A stretch of 64,000 nucleotides of DNA, taken from Idiomarina seosinensis (lineage in GTDB: Bacteria > Pseudomonadota > Gammaproteobacteria > Enterobacterales > Alteromonadaceae). The notes beneath the pieces were generated by a model that was not told the origin of the DNA, ran no database searches, and worked only from the letters and a program-made list of their open reading frames with translations. The position numbers and the translations under genes are program-made. Below, one piece after another: positions 49,577 to 58,651 of this stretch (its first letter is position 1; each line of letters begins with the position of its first letter). The stretch is from the NCBI RefSeq assembly GCF_003987275.1, contig NZ_PIQF01000004.1, positions 124,001 through 188,000 of the forward strand, in the 5' to 3' direction.

Positions 49577-49602
49577 AAAACGGCGCAACGTGCGCCGTTT
49601 TT
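49577..49602 (+). terminator. Rho-independent terminator after trxA
   Basis: AAAACGGCGCA and TGCGCCGTTTT form a stem with a 3-base loop (ACG), ending in a T run. It ends the trxA transcript, so rho needs a promoter within the following leader. Confidence 0.85.
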
Positions 49603-49845
49603 AGTTAGTTTTTGCTCAAATGAGGGCCGAAAACTGGACGAAACCAAAATTTAATGGTAGCTTTTGTTCATAAACTAGACATCTAGGTGATGCTCACCAC
49701 CAAATCACCCAGAAATCAGGCTTTCAGCTTTTGGCTTCGCGCCTCGCGAAATCTAAACCAAATATAGCATTACATTAAAGAACGTAACCCTTAACAGAGT
49801 CATACTGACTTATATTCTATTAATCGATAACTCGAAAACCCTCCT
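49603..49845 (+). promoter_or_regulatory. Leader of rho, probably autoregulatory
   Basis: A 240-base non-coding leader precedes rho. GGTGAT (49686-49691) can pair either with GCTCACC just downstream (49692-49698) or with ATCACC (49704-49709), giving alternative hairpins. The stretch 49695-49740 is C-rich and G-poor in part, as expected of a Rho loading site. E. coli rho is autoregulated by Rho-dependent attenuation in a similar leader. No clear SD precedes the rho ATG; the bases before it are CCCTCCT. Confidence 0.5.
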
Positions 49846-51114
49846 ATGAATCTAACAGAACTTAAAGAAAAACCGGTAAATGAACTTGTCGAACTTGCAG
49901 ATAGCATGGGCCTTGAAAATATGGCTCGTCTTCGCAAGCAAGATATTATTTTTGCGATATTAAAAGCCCATGCCAAAAGCGGTGAAGATATTTATGGTGG
50001 TGGTGTGCTGGAAATCTTACAAGATGGCTTCGGCTTCTTGCGTTCAGCAGACTCCTCGTATTTAGCCGGGCCTGATGATATTTACGTTTCACCTAGTCAA
50101 ATTCGACGCTTTAACTTACGCACAGGCGACACCATCGGCGGTAAAATCAGGCCACCAAAGGACAGTGAACGCTACTTTGCTCTGTTAAAAATCAGAGAAG
50201 TTAACTTTGACAAGCCAGAAAACTCCCGTAATAAAATCCTCTTTGAAAACCTAACACCGCTGCACGCCGATGAGCGTTTTCGCTTAGAGCGTGGTAATGG
50301 TAGTAAGGAAGATATCACGGCGAGAGTACTGGATTTATCGGCTCCTATCGGCAAAGGGCAACGTGGCTTGATCGTTGCTCCACCCAAAGCGGGTAAAACG
50401 TTACTGCTGCAAAATGTCGCGACATCGATAGCCGCTAATCATCCTGATGCCGAGCTAATCGTATTGTTGATAGACGAGCGACCAGAAGAAGTGACCGAAA
50501 TGCACCGTCTGGTGAAAGGTGAAGTTGTTGCTTCAACTTTCGATGAGCCGGCTAACCGCCACGTTCAGGTCGCCGAAATGGTTATTGAAAAGGCAAAACG
50601 TCTGGTCGAGCACAAAAAAGATGTGGTTATATTGTTGGATTCGATCACTCGCCTGGCGCGTGCTTACAACACTGTAATTCCTAGCTCAGGCAAGGTACTG
50701 ACCGGTGGTGTTGATGCTAACGCATTACATAAGCCAAAGCGTTTCTTCGGTGCAGCGCGTAACGTTGAAGAGGGTGGTAGCTTAACCATTATCGCCACGG
50801 CACTCATTGATACCGGCTCTAAAATGGATGAAGTTATCTACGAAGAGTTTAAAGGAACCGGTAATATGGAGCTGCATCTGAACCGTAAGATCGCTGAACG
50901 CCGTGTATTCCCTGCCATCGACTTTAACCGTTCTGGTACTCGCCGCGAAGAGTTGCTGACGTCGCCGGAAGAGCTGCAAAAGATGTGGATCTTACGGAAG
51001 ATAATGCATCCAATGGGCGAGGTTGAGGCAATGGAATTTTTAATTGATCGTCTGCAGATGACCAAGACTAACGACGAATTCTTTGAGTCCATGAAGCGCC
51101 AACGTAATAGTTAG
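49846..51114 (+). CDS. rho: Transcription termination factor Rho
   Basis: A 422-residue hexameric RNA helicase. The N-terminal helix bundle and RNA-binding cold-shock domain ([15 protein letters not shown]), P-loop [12 protein letters not shown] (residues ~183-194), Walker [17 protein letters not shown] and the Q/R-loop regions are intact. There is no evident SD upstream (CCCTCCT before ATG), although the long leader may aid initiation. It is followed by ubiD 5 bases after its stop. Confidence 0.97.
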   Translation: MNLTELKEKPVNELVELADSMGLENMARLRKQDIIFAILKAHAKSGEDIYGGGVLEILQDGFGFLRSADSSYLAGPDDIYVSPSQIRRFNLRTGDTIGGKIRPPKDSERYFALLKIREVNFDKPENSRNKILFENLTPLHADERFRLERGNGSKEDITARVLDLSAPIGKGQRGLIVAPPKAGKTLLLQNVATSIAANHPDAELIVLLIDERPEEVTEMHRLVKGEVVASTFDEPANRHVQVAEMVIEKAKRLVEHKKDVVILLDSITRLARAYNTVIPSSGKVLTGGVDANALHKPKRFFGAARNVEEGGSLTIIATALIDTGSKMDEVIYEEFKGTGNMELHLNRKIAERRVFPAIDFNRSGTRREELLTSPEELQKMWILRKIMHPMGEVEAMEFLIDRLQMTKTNDEFFESMKRQRNS

Positions 51115-51119
51115 GCCAC

Positions 51120-52592
51120 ATGAAGTATCAAGACCTTAGAGATTTCATCGCCCAGCTTGAACAGCGAGGCGAGTTGAAACGCGTTAAGCAGGAAATCGAT
51201 CCCTACTTAGAAATGACAGAGATTGCGGACCGAACGTTAAAAGCGGGCGGTCCGGCTTTGTTATTCGAAAATGTAAAAGGCCATTCCATTCCCGTATTGG
51301 CAAACTTGTTTGGCACGCCTGAACGAGTAGCTTTAGGCATGGGCCAAGAGTCAGTAACCGCTTTGCGAGATGTTGGTAAGTTACTGGCGTTTTTAAAAGA
51401 GCCAGAGCCACCAAAAGGTTTTAAAGACGCGCTGAGTTTGCTGCCTACCTATAAAAAAGTACTGAGCATGTCGCCCAAACAAGTAAAAAAAGCGCCATGT
51501 CAGGACGTCGTGCTAACGGGTGACGATGTAGACTTAACTCAGCTGCCGATACAGCACTGCTGGCCTGGTGATGCTGCTCCGCTGATTACCTGGGGATTGA
51601 CAATAACCAAGGGTCCGCACAAGGAACGACAAAATCTGGGGATTTATCGGCAACAGTTGCTGGGGCCTAATAAGTTGATCATGCGGTGGTTGTCTCACCG
51701 TGGCGGAGCCCTTGATTTTCAGGAGTGGTGTCAGCAACACCCTGGTGAGCGGTTTCCGGTATCGGTAGCATTAGGTGCAGATCCGGCAACTATTCTAGGT
51801 GCTGTTACACCGGTTCCCGATAGCTTATCTGAATATGCCTTTGCAGGCTTACTGCGTGACGGTAAAACACATGTCACCACTAGCATAAGTAACGATTTAC
51901 AAGTGCCTGCGCACGCTGAGATGATTCTTGAGGGGTACATTGAGGCAGGCGAAACAGCACCTGAAGGTCCCTATGGCGACCATACCGGTTATTATAACGA
52001 AGTTGATGACTTCCCAGTTTTTACAGTGACTCATATCACCCACCGTAAAGATCCGATTTATCATAGTACTTATACGGGCCGCCCACCGGATGAACCTGCC
52101 GTGCTAGGTGTGGCGCTTAATGAAGTGTTTATTCCGTTATTGCAAAAGCAGTTCCCTGAGATCGTTGATTTCTACCTACCCCCAGAGGGGTGTTCATACC
52201 GCCTGGCGGTGGTGACAATGAAAAAGCAATATCCGGGTCATGCCAAACGAGTAATGATGGGTGTGTGGTCTTTTTTGCGACAGTTTATGTATACCAAGTT
52301 TGTCATTGTTTGCGACGATGACGTAGATGCGCGTGACTGGAAAGATGTGATTTGGGCGATGACGACCCGAATGGATCCGGCTCGCGACACCACGTTGGTG
52401 GAAAACACGCCAATCGACTATCTGGACTTTGCTTCGCCGGTATCGGGGTTAGGTTCGAAAATGGGTATGGATGCAACCAACAAATGGCCGGGCGAAACGG
52501 ATCGGGAATGGGGTGAACCGATAACCATGACCGACAGCGTTAAACAGAGAGTCGATGAATTGTGGGAACAACTCAATATTCTGGAGAAGTAA
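51120..52592 (+). CDS. ubiD: UbiD: 3-octaprenyl-4-hydroxybenzoate decarboxylase
   Basis: A 490-residue prenylated-FMN-dependent decarboxylase in ubiquinone synthesis. Conserved stretches include [15 protein letters not shown], the catalytic E[12 protein letters not shown] segment and [16 protein letters not shown]. It needs UbiX-made prFMN; no ubiX is in the window. It is followed directly by fre. Confidence 0.96.
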   Translation: MKYQDLRDFIAQLEQRGELKRVKQEIDPYLEMTEIADRTLKAGGPALLFENVKGHSIPVLANLFGTPERVALGMGQESVTALRDVGKLLAFLKEPEPPKGFKDALSLLPTYKKVLSMSPKQVKKAPCQDVVLTGDDVDLTQLPIQHCWPGDAAPLITWGLTITKGPHKERQNLGIYRQQLLGPNKLIMRWLSHRGGALDFQEWCQQHPGERFPVSVALGADPATILGAVTPVPDSLSEYAFAGLLRDGKTHVTTSISNDLQVPAHAEMILEGYIEAGETAPEGPYGDHTGYYNEVDDFPVFTVTHITHRKDPIYHSTYTGRPPDEPAVLGVALNEVFIPLLQKQFPEIVDFYLPPEGCSYRLAVVTMKKQYPGHAKRVMMGVWSFLRQFMYTKFVIVCDDDVDARDWKDVIWAMTTRMDPARDTTLVENTPIDYLDFASPVSGLGSKMGMDATNKWPGETDREWGEPITMTDSVKQRVDELWEQLNILEK

Positions 52593-53294
52593 ATGGCAGA
52601 GCAATTCACTTGTCAGGCAGGTATTAGCCGACAGCTAGCCGAATATGTTTGGGAAGTTAATGTCGAATTGCCTAAAGCGGTCGAGTTTAAGGCAGGTCAG
52701 TATTTACAAGTAGTGATGGGCGAGCGAGATAAACGGCCATTTAGCATCGCCTCAGAGCCGTCAGAGCATCACCAATGGTTACTGCACGTAGGGGCTACGC
52801 CTGATAATGCTTATGCTGGCGAAGTGCTGGAACGAATAAAGCGAGATGGGCAGTTAGTTATCGAAGCTCCTGACGGAGATGCATTCCTGCAATTGCCACA
52901 ACAGCACCCAATTATATTGATCGCTGGCGGCACTGGGTTTTCTTATACTTATTCTATTTTACAAAAGTTACTTAAAGAAGGCCTGCAACAGCCAGTTTAT
53001 CTATATTGGGGCGCCCGCGCACGGCAGGATTTGTACTTGCATGAACGGTTACAAACATTAGCTTCCGATCATCCGTTGTTTCACTACAGACCGGTTCTAG
53101 AAAGTGCCGATAGTGACTGGCCTTATGCCATAGGGCTGGTGCATCATGCGGTCGTTACTGAGCGCGATGACTTGAGCCAATGCCATATTTATATGGCGGG
53201 CCGGTTCGAGATGGTCCGTGTTATCCGCGATGACTTCGTTACACGAGGCGTGTCGTTGCAACAGTTACACGCTGATGCGTTAGCATTTATTTAA
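52593..53294 (+). CDS. fre: NAD(P)H-flavin reductase
   Basis: A 233-residue FNR-fold flavin reductase. The FAD-binding DKRPFSIAS motif (residues ~46-54), NAD(P)-binding ILIAGGTGFSYTYSIL and C-terminal HIYMAGRFEMVRVIRDDF are clear. It provides reduced flavin, for example to UbiD-linked or ferric reductase reactions, by family. Its start abuts the ubiD stop. The conserved order ubiD-fre is known in related genera. Confidence 0.93.
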   Translation: MAEQFTCQAGISRQLAEYVWEVNVELPKAVEFKAGQYLQVVMGERDKRPFSIASEPSEHHQWLLHVGATPDNAYAGEVLERIKRDGQLVIEAPDGDAFLQLPQQHPIILIAGGTGFSYTYSILQKLLKEGLQQPVYLYWGARARQDLYLHERLQTLASDHPLFHYRPVLESADSDWPYAIGLVHHAVVTERDDLSQCHIYMAGRFEMVRVIRDDFVTRGVSLQQLHADALAFI

Positions 53295-53337
53295 GATAAG
53301 TTGATTCATAGAATTTGCGCGTTATACTAGCGCGGCG

Positions 53338-53423
53338 TTACCAAGGGGTGCCCGTTTGGGCTGAGATGCAATCTAGCGAACCCTTTGTACCTGATCCGGT
53401 TAATACTGGCGTAGGGATGGTAG
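53338..53423 (+). ncRNA. TPP riboswitch (THI element) aptamer
   Basis: The conserved cores of the thi-box are all present: GGGGTGC (53345-53351), GGCTGAGATG (53359-53368), ACCCTTTGTACCTGATC (near 53380-53397) and CTGGCGTAGGGA (near 53406-53417). TACCA (53339-53343) pairs with TGGTA (53418-53422) as P1. It lies upstream of a thiamine TonB receptor operon and senses thiamine diphosphate. The predicted class is translational. Confidence 0.95.
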
Positions 53424-53453
53424 ACAATTTTATACGCTCTCCATTTTAGCCTT

Positions 53454-53491
53454 ACCGGATCGTTTCTTGCTAATAACAAAGGAAATGATCC
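53454..53491 (+). promoter_or_regulatory. Riboswitch expression platform sequestering the receptor SD
   Basis: GGATCGTTTCTT (53457-53468) pairs with AGGAAATGATCC (53480-53491) in 12 pairs, two of them wobble, hiding the AAAGGA SD right before the ATG at 53492. The left arm with its upstream bases, ACCGGATC (53454-53461), is also an exact complement of the aptamer's GATCCGGT (53393-53400), so the two pairings exclude each other. No U-run is present, so control is by translation. Confidence 0.8.
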
Positions 53492-55612
53492 ATGAAACGA
53501 ATACCTCTAATATCTTTATTATTTGGCTCCACGGTTGCGGCAGCAACGCCGTTACAACAGGACTCATCGGTTGATTCTTCAACGATAGAAGTTATTAACG
53601 TAAGTGCTGACTTCCAGCAACAAACTCTTAATGAGATCCCGCAAAGTATTGCAATATTAGATGCTGAAGCGATTGAACAGCGCAACGCAGAACATTTGCA
53701 GGGGGTGCTTAACGCCGTTGCAAACGTGAACTTTTCCGGCGGTACGTCAACCGCTCGATTCATTCAAATTCGTGGCATCGGCGAGCGCTCGCAATTCGTC
53801 GACGCTGTTAACCCGTCGGTAGGTTTACTCATTGACGGAATCGACTATTCCGGTCTTGGTGCTGCAGCAAGCCTGTTTGATATCGGTAAAGTCGAAGTTT
53901 TCCGTGGTCCACAAAGTGGTCGCTTTGGTGTAAATGCGTTGGCAGGTATGATTGTTTTAGATAGCGAAACGCCAACCGAGATGACGACTGGGGAATTCAT
54001 GCTGTCCGCTGCTAATTATGATGAGTACCGCGGTGGATTGGCTATTGGCGGTAACCTCGGTGCGCTTGGCAACGCGCGCTTTTCAGTATCCAAATTCGCT
54101 AACGATGGATTTACCGAAAATACCTTTTTGCAACGCGATGACACCGAAAAGCGTGATGAATTAGCGGTACGTTTCGGCTTAGAATCCGAGCTCACAGACG
54201 ACTGGCGTTTGAACAGTTACCTGCATCATATCAATACCGATAACGGTTATGATGCTTTTAGTTTAGAAAATAATCGGGAGACGCTGTCTGATGAGCCCGG
54301 CACCGATGCGTTGCAATCAACAGCAGTAAGACTGGTCGCCACGTACGGGGCATTAGATGACAGTGAAATCCAACTGTCAGTCAGCCAGCTTAATGCGGAT
54401 AGCGAGTATAGTTTTGATGAAGACTGGACGTACGTTGGAATCGCTCCAGGTTGGGAATACTCATCTTTTGATGCCTACTTTCGCGATCGTGATGATACAA
54501 CGTTAGAAGCGCGCTGGCGCTCAACGGAACCCGCTAATTTGTTTGGATACGAAACAGAATGGACCGCTGGAGTCTACTATTATCGTAAGCAAGAGCAACT
54601 TGTCCGGGATTATTTTAATTGGGATCTTGGTCAGCCCAGTATTTTCGAAAGCGAACAGGACCGTAACCACTGGGCAATTTATGGTGAGTTAATTCAACAG
54701 TTGGACAAGCGTTGGTCTTTACTGACAGGGTTAAGGCTGGAGCAATATGACACCGACTACCAGGACAGTAATGCGGTCAATGAACAACCTAACGATACAA
54801 TGGTTGGCGGTACATTGAGCTTGCGCTACCAATATGCCCCAATGAGTTACTGGTATACAACCTTATCTCGGGGTTATAAAGCGGGGGGCGTTAATGGTGA
54901 AGCGCTGGGTCGAGCTAAAGATCAACAGTTGCAAGAGATAGAAGACTACTTGCTTGAGCGCGCCACCTTTAAGCCGGAAATTCTATGGAATCTTGAGTCT
55001 GGCGTTAAATGGATGAGCCCTTCGCAGGGCCTATCCGCGCAGGTGTCACTGTTCTATAACCAGCGAGACGATGTGCAGTTAAAAAGCTGGGTCAATCGTG
55101 ATCAGTCGTTTGTCGGCTTTCTGGAAAATGCAGCGGAAGGCACGAACTATGGACTGGAAGCGGAAATTGACTGGCGAATCACAGACAACCTGACTGCGTT
55201 TTCTTCGTTAGGCTGGCTAGAGACTGAAATCGATGGGTTTACTACCGAAGACGGACAGGATATGAGTGGGCGTGATCAGGCGCATGCACCTCAATATCAA
55301 GCCAACGTTGGACTGCGTGGACAGTTATCGGAACATTGGGAATGGAGCGTTCAGGGTGACTTTAAAGACAGCTTCTATTTTTCCAACTCGCACAATCAAC
55401 AAGCCGAATCTAGCGCTTTACTGCATGCACAGTTGAGCTACATTTGGCAAAACTGGCAAATCAGTCTTTGGGGTAGAAACTTAACGGACGAGGAAACAGA
55501 AATTCGCGGCTTCTACTTTGGTAATGACCCTCGCGATGAGTATGTTACAGAAACCTATCTGCAGTATGGCGAGCCTCGTCGCTACGGTATTACTGCACAT
55601 TATCGGTTTTGA
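53492..55612 (+). CDS. TonB-dependent receptor for thiamine (predicted)
   Basis: A 706-residue outer-membrane receptor: signal peptide (MKRIPLISLLFGSTVAAATP), plug with SIAILDAEAIEQRNAEHLQGV and VEVFRGPQSGRFGVNALAG, and a 22-strand barrel ending in RYGITAHYRF. Being under a TPP riboswitch and ahead of PnuT and a kinase, it is very probably the outer-membrane thiamine receptor of a salvage system, as predicted for similar loci by comparative genomics. The sequence alone cannot show the ligand. Confidence 0.9.
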   Translation: MKRIPLISLLFGSTVAAATPLQQDSSVDSSTIEVINVSADFQQQTLNEIPQSIAILDAEAIEQRNAEHLQGVLNAVANVNFSGGTSTARFIQIRGIGERSQFVDAVNPSVGLLIDGIDYSGLGAAASLFDIGKVEVFRGPQSGRFGVNALAGMIVLDSETPTEMTTGEFMLSAANYDEYRGGLAIGGNLGALGNARFSVSKFANDGFTENTFLQRDDTEKRDELAVRFGLESELTDDWRLNSYLHHINTDNGYDAFSLENNRETLSDEPGTDALQSTAVRLVATYGALDDSEIQLSVSQLNADSEYSFDEDWTYVGIAPGWEYSSFDAYFRDRDDTTLEARWRSTEPANLFGYETEWTAGVYYYRKQEQLVRDYFNWDLGQPSIFESEQDRNHWAIYGELIQQLDKRWSLLTGLRLEQYDTDYQDSNAVNEQPNDTMVGGTLSLRYQYAPMSYWYTTLSRGYKAGGVNGEALGRAKDQQLQEIEDYLLERATFKPEILWNLESGVKWMSPSQGLSAQVSLFYNQRDDVQLKSWVNRDQSFVGFLENAAEGTNYGLEAEIDWRITDNLTAFSSLGWLETEIDGFTTEDGQDMSGRDQAHAPQYQANVGLRGQLSEHWEWSVQGDFKDSFYFSNSHNQQAESSALLHAQLSYIWQNWQISLWGRNLTDEETEIRGFYFGNDPRDEYVTETYLQYGEPRRYGITAHYRF

Positions 55613-55620
55613 GCCAATTA

Positions 55621-56229
55621 ATGATTCAGGAACTAATTGATCAATTATTATTGAGTTCGGTCTGGGAGCTAATAGCACTGCTATTAGCTCTAGCTTATTT
55701 GTTGTTCGCTGCTCACCAGCGCCAATGGTGCTGGTTGGCAGCGGGGATTAGTTGCACTATATACGCGATTATTTTTTGGCAAGCACGGCTTTATATGGAG
55801 GCACTGTTACAAGTGTTTTATATTGTAATGGCCGGCTATGGCTGGTGGCAATGGCAGAAATCAGTGATTGCTACGGAAGGTCCAAAACGCAAATTCAATT
55901 GGCGTTGGCACGCGTTACAGTGGGCATGGGTTATTCCTGCAGGTACGATTATCGCGATATTGCTTGACGTGTACACAGATGCCGATGCGGTATGGCTCGA
56001 CACCTACACCACGTTATTTAGTTTGTTGGCAACTTGGCTGATTACACAAAAAGCGTACGAAACCTGGTGGTATTGGTTGGTCATTGATAGCGTTTATGTT
56101 TACTTGTACTGGAGTAAGGGCTTTGTTGCTACGGCGCTATTGTTTGTTGTTTATGTGATATTGGTGGTGTATGCGATGTATCGCTGGCGAGCCGATCAAC
56201 AGAATCAGTGGGTACTGGAGAATCAATGA
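55621..56229 (+). CDS. pnuT: PnuC-family thiamine transporter PnuT
   Basis: A ~202-residue membrane protein of the PnuC family with about seven helices. Family features are WLAAGISCTIYAIIFWQARL, the YGWWQWQ motif and WYWLVIDSVYVYLYW. PnuC proteins move vitamin bases by facilitated diffusion and rely on phosphorylation inside for trapping; the TPP-regulated branch is PnuT for thiamine. The start is either ATG 55621 or TTG 55609, which overlaps the receptor stop; neither has a strong SD. It overlaps the kinase by 4 bases. Confidence 0.9.
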   Translation: MIQELIDQLLLSSVWELIALLLALAYLLFAAHQRQWCWLAAGISCTIYAIIFWQARLYMEALLQVFYIVMAGYGWWQWQKSVIATEGPKRKFNWRWHALQWAWVIPAGTIIAILLDVYTDADAVWLDTYTTLFSLLATWLITQKAYETWWYWLVIDSVYVYLYWSKGFVATALLFVVYVILVVYAMYRWRADQQNQWVLENQ

Positions 56230-56951
56230 TTGAAAGACCGGTAGAAGTTGTTCCTCTGGATGCCGGTCAGGCAAACGAAGTTCTGCTTTTAAAAGGCACT
56301 AATGAATCTTATGTTTTCAAATGGTTGCATCACTCAGCGACCCTTGGATTGGACCGTCGTAGCGAATTTGAGTTGCAGCGAGAATTGTCGAAATCCGGTT
56401 TAGCCCCCAAAGTTATTGGGTTTGATCCCAAACGTTGGGTGCTGCAGGAATACGTAGCGGCGACGCCTGTTTCAGCGGGTAGTTTACGCTGCGATCAAAA
56501 GCTCAGGTTAACCGCTAAGGCTTTAGCAAAAACCCATCAACAGACCCCCCGCTGGCAGGGCGCCTCTCTCTGGCAAAAGTTAGAGTATTACGTTGCAAAG
56601 CTAGGTGTTGTTGAACAACAGCAGTTAAAACGCTTTAAGGACCAGCTGAGTAGTAATGAGCGTCGTGTTTTGTGCCACCTTGATTTGGCATTTGACCATA
56701 TTTTATGGCATGACTCGCTTACTATTATTGACTGGGAGTATGCCAGCTGGGGTGATCGAATGACGGACATCGCCAGTACCATTGAAATAAATCAGCTTGA
56801 TAGTAGCAGTGCGGATAAGCTTTGTTATTATTATCAGCTAGAGACAGGTTATCGATTTGATAACACACAACTCGGCGCCCACCGTTCGTTTGTTCAGTGG
56901 ATTAATCATCAGTGGCTACGACTTTTAAAACAGGGAATCCAGCATGAGTGA
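56226..56951 (+). CDS. Aminoglycoside-phosphotransferase-fold thiamine kinase (predicted)
   Basis: A ~241-residue APH-fold kinase resembling ThiK. The ATG at 56226 follows GGAG by 5 bases and overlaps the pnuT stop (ATGA). The catalytic loop reads CHLDLAFDHILW, where the usual Asn of HxDxxxxN is replaced by His; the metal-binding IIDWEYASWGDRMTD is intact. It would convert imported thiamine to thiamine monophosphate, trapping it in the cell. The function comes from fold and operon context. Confidence 0.85.
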   Translation: MIERPVEVVPLDAGQANEVLLLKGTNESYVFKWLHHSATLGLDRRSEFELQRELSKSGLAPKVIGFDPKRWVLQEYVAATPVSAGSLRCDQKLRLTAKALAKTHQQTPRWQGASLWQKLEYYVAKLGVVEQQQLKRFKDQLSSNERRVLCHLDLAFDHILWHDSLTIIDWEYASWGDRMTDIASTIEINQLDSSSADKLCYYYQLETGYRFDNTQLGAHRSFVQWINHQWLRLLKQGIQHE

Positions 56952-58260
56952 TAAGGATTTAACGAAGCGCGTGTACGGCTATCTCGCGGAAGACGAAGAT
57001 GCCCGTGTTTGTAAAGATATTCCGGATTCTGCCTGTAACCATCAACCACGCTCGTTTGTACTAATGCTACTGTCGTTAACTCTAACTAAACTTGGCGATA
57101 CGCTAGTTAGTGCGCGACTTGTTTTACCGTGGATGCTGAGTGCATTAGGAGCTCCTGCAGTATTTATCAGCGCATTAGTGCCGCTACGGGAGTCATTAGC
57201 GCTGTTACCTCAGCTTTTCGTCGCGCAAAAGCTACGTCAGCAACCAGTACGAAAATGGTTCTGGGTTGCTGGCAGTTTTGGCCAGGCAATCTCTTTGGCA
57301 CTGATGATAGTCGCGGTAGCCACCCTAAACGGGTCACCACTCGGCTGGAGTGTGGTCATTTTGCTTGCGTGCTTCTCGCTTTCTCGGGGTATTTGTTCAG
57401 TCGCTAACAAAGATGTGACCGGGAAGACCGTTTCTAAAACCCGCCGGGGTAGGCTATCGGGAGTGGCTGCTTCAGCCGCCGGTGTACTAACTTTACTAAC
57501 TGCTATTACTATCGTGCTAAGTCCGGAAGTAGAAGGACAACGCTGGCTTTTCTTAATGTTATTGGGAGCGGGTGTTTTACTCTGGACAGCAGCCGCGCTG
57601 CTGTATGCTGGCATCCCCGAAGTCGCCGGCTCCACTGAAGGCGGCGGTAACGCCATAACTGAAGCCTTAAAATCGATTAGTATATTATGGAAGAATGGCC
57701 AGTTCGGGCATTTTGTATTAACTCGGGCATTGCTAGTTTCGGCTGCTTTTGCCATTCCCTACATCGTAGTGCTAATTCAACGAGAGGGTGACGCGGGGCT
57801 GACTAGCCTCGGCAGTTTGTTGTTAGCCAGTGGATTGGCTGGAATGCTGGCTGGGCGTTTTTGGGGGCGCTGGTCAGACACCGCAAGCCATCATGTAATG
57901 GCTGCTGCATCGGCAATGTCGACAGCGGTTATGTTATCAGCTCTGATTGTTTACTATTGGGTGCCTGAGGCATTATCAATGCAACTCGTTGCCGGTGGCT
58001 TATTATTCTTTTCAGCAGTGGCACATCATGGTGCAAGGGTTGGCCGAAAGACCTATTTGGTGGATATGGCCAATCAGAAAAATCGGGCTCAGTTAACGGC
58101 TGTATCTAATACAGTGATGGGTGTTATTCTATTGGCTGGTATTGCTTTAGGTTGGTTAGATGCTGCCTTTGGTACCGCTGCTGTGCTTTGGTTTTTGGTC
58201 GGGGTCGGAATACTGGCGTTGATTTCGTCACTTTCTCTACCAGATGTCTCCGGGGATTAA
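56944..58260 (+). CDS. MFS transporter in the thiamine operon
   Basis: A 438-residue major-facilitator protein with about twelve helices after a polar N-terminus of ~35 residues. Its ATG lies 8 bases inside the kinase gene, so it is translationally coupled to it. Segments include SRGICSVANKDVTGKTVSKT and GRFWGRWSDTASHHVM. Its placement at the end of a TPP-regulated operon suggests a thiamine-related cargo, but PnuT already provides uptake, so export of a related compound or another precursor is possible. Confidence 0.85.
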   Translation: MSDKDLTKRVYGYLAEDEDARVCKDIPDSACNHQPRSFVLMLLSLTLTKLGDTLVSARLVLPWMLSALGAPAVFISALVPLRESLALLPQLFVAQKLRQQPVRKWFWVAGSFGQAISLALMIVAVATLNGSPLGWSVVILLACFSLSRGICSVANKDVTGKTVSKTRRGRLSGVAASAAGVLTLLTAITIVLSPEVEGQRWLFLMLLGAGVLLWTAAALLYAGIPEVAGSTEGGGNAITEALKSISILWKNGQFGHFVLTRALLVSAAFAIPYIVVLIQREGDAGLTSLGSLLLASGLAGMLAGRFWGRWSDTASHHVMAAASAMSTAVMLSALIVYYWVPEALSMQLVAGGLLFFSAVAHHGARVGRKTYLVDMANQKNRAQLTAVSNTVMGVILLAGIALGWLDAAFGTAAVLWFLVGVGILALISSLSLPDVSGD

Positions 58261-58269
58261 TCCCCCGGA
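58249..58269 (+). terminator. Possible terminator hairpin at the end of the thiamine operon
   Basis: TCCGGGG and CCCCGGA form a 7-bp stem spanning the MFS stop codon; the central GGGGATTAATCCCC is a perfect palindrome. The plus strand goes on into AACATTG and only later into a T-run (CATTTTTTACC), so termination here may be weak. Confidence 0.4.
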
Positions 58270-58279
58270 AACATTGTTA

Positions 58280-58480
58280 TCATTTTTTACCTTTAAGTAC
58301 CGCGTACAATCCAATAATTACTGCAGCGATGCCGCCAATCAAGTACCACATGGTGCTATCTGTAGGCTCATTCATAACAGCTTGAGATGCCTCTGACGCG
58401 AGTGATTCTGACGCCTGATACGACATATATAGCAAAATAGCGCCGACAATAACCAGTACTAATCCTATTGCCTTGTTCAT
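58280..58480 (-). CDS. DUF3185 small membrane protein
   Basis: A 66-residue protein with two hydrophobic helices (about residues 5-20 and 45-60) joined by a polar, acidic segment. It matches the DUF3185 family, which occurs widely in proteobacteria with no known role. GGGAG precedes the ATG by about 7 bases (read on the minus strand). It is a single gene between two operons on the other strand. Confidence 0.85.
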   Translation of the reverse strand: MNKAIGLVLVIVGAILLYMSYQASESLASEASQAVMNEPTDSTMWYLIGGIAAVIIGLYAVLKGKK

Positions 58481-58557
58481 CTTTTTCTCCCAGTCCTCTG
58501 ATTTTTTTATTATTTCCTAATTCAATGTAGCACAGCTTATTGCATCTGCAAGTGTGT

Positions 58558-58591
58558 TGACGTGCACGTTACGTCATTTGACATATATCAA
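58558..58591. promoter_or_regulatory. FNR/CRP-like site and adjacent dyad upstream of a TonB receptor
   Basis: TTGACATATATCAA (58578-58591) matches the FNR consensus TTGAT-N4-ATCAA with one mismatch. Just before it TGACGT (58558-58563) and ACGTCA (58571-58576) form an inverted repeat around a 7-base spacer. Both are in the ~170-base gap upstream of the receptor at 58652 and could bind a global regulator. Confidence 0.45.
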
Positions 58592-58651
58592 AACCACTAA
58601 CTGCCGCGTAGAAAATGAAAGAGCCGACCCTTAATTTAGCGAGCGAAAAGA

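Noticed and set aside
57237-57755. 172-codon open frame on the minus strand inside the thiamine-operon MFS gene
   Set aside because: Fully antisense to a coding gene and with no recognisable domain or start signal.
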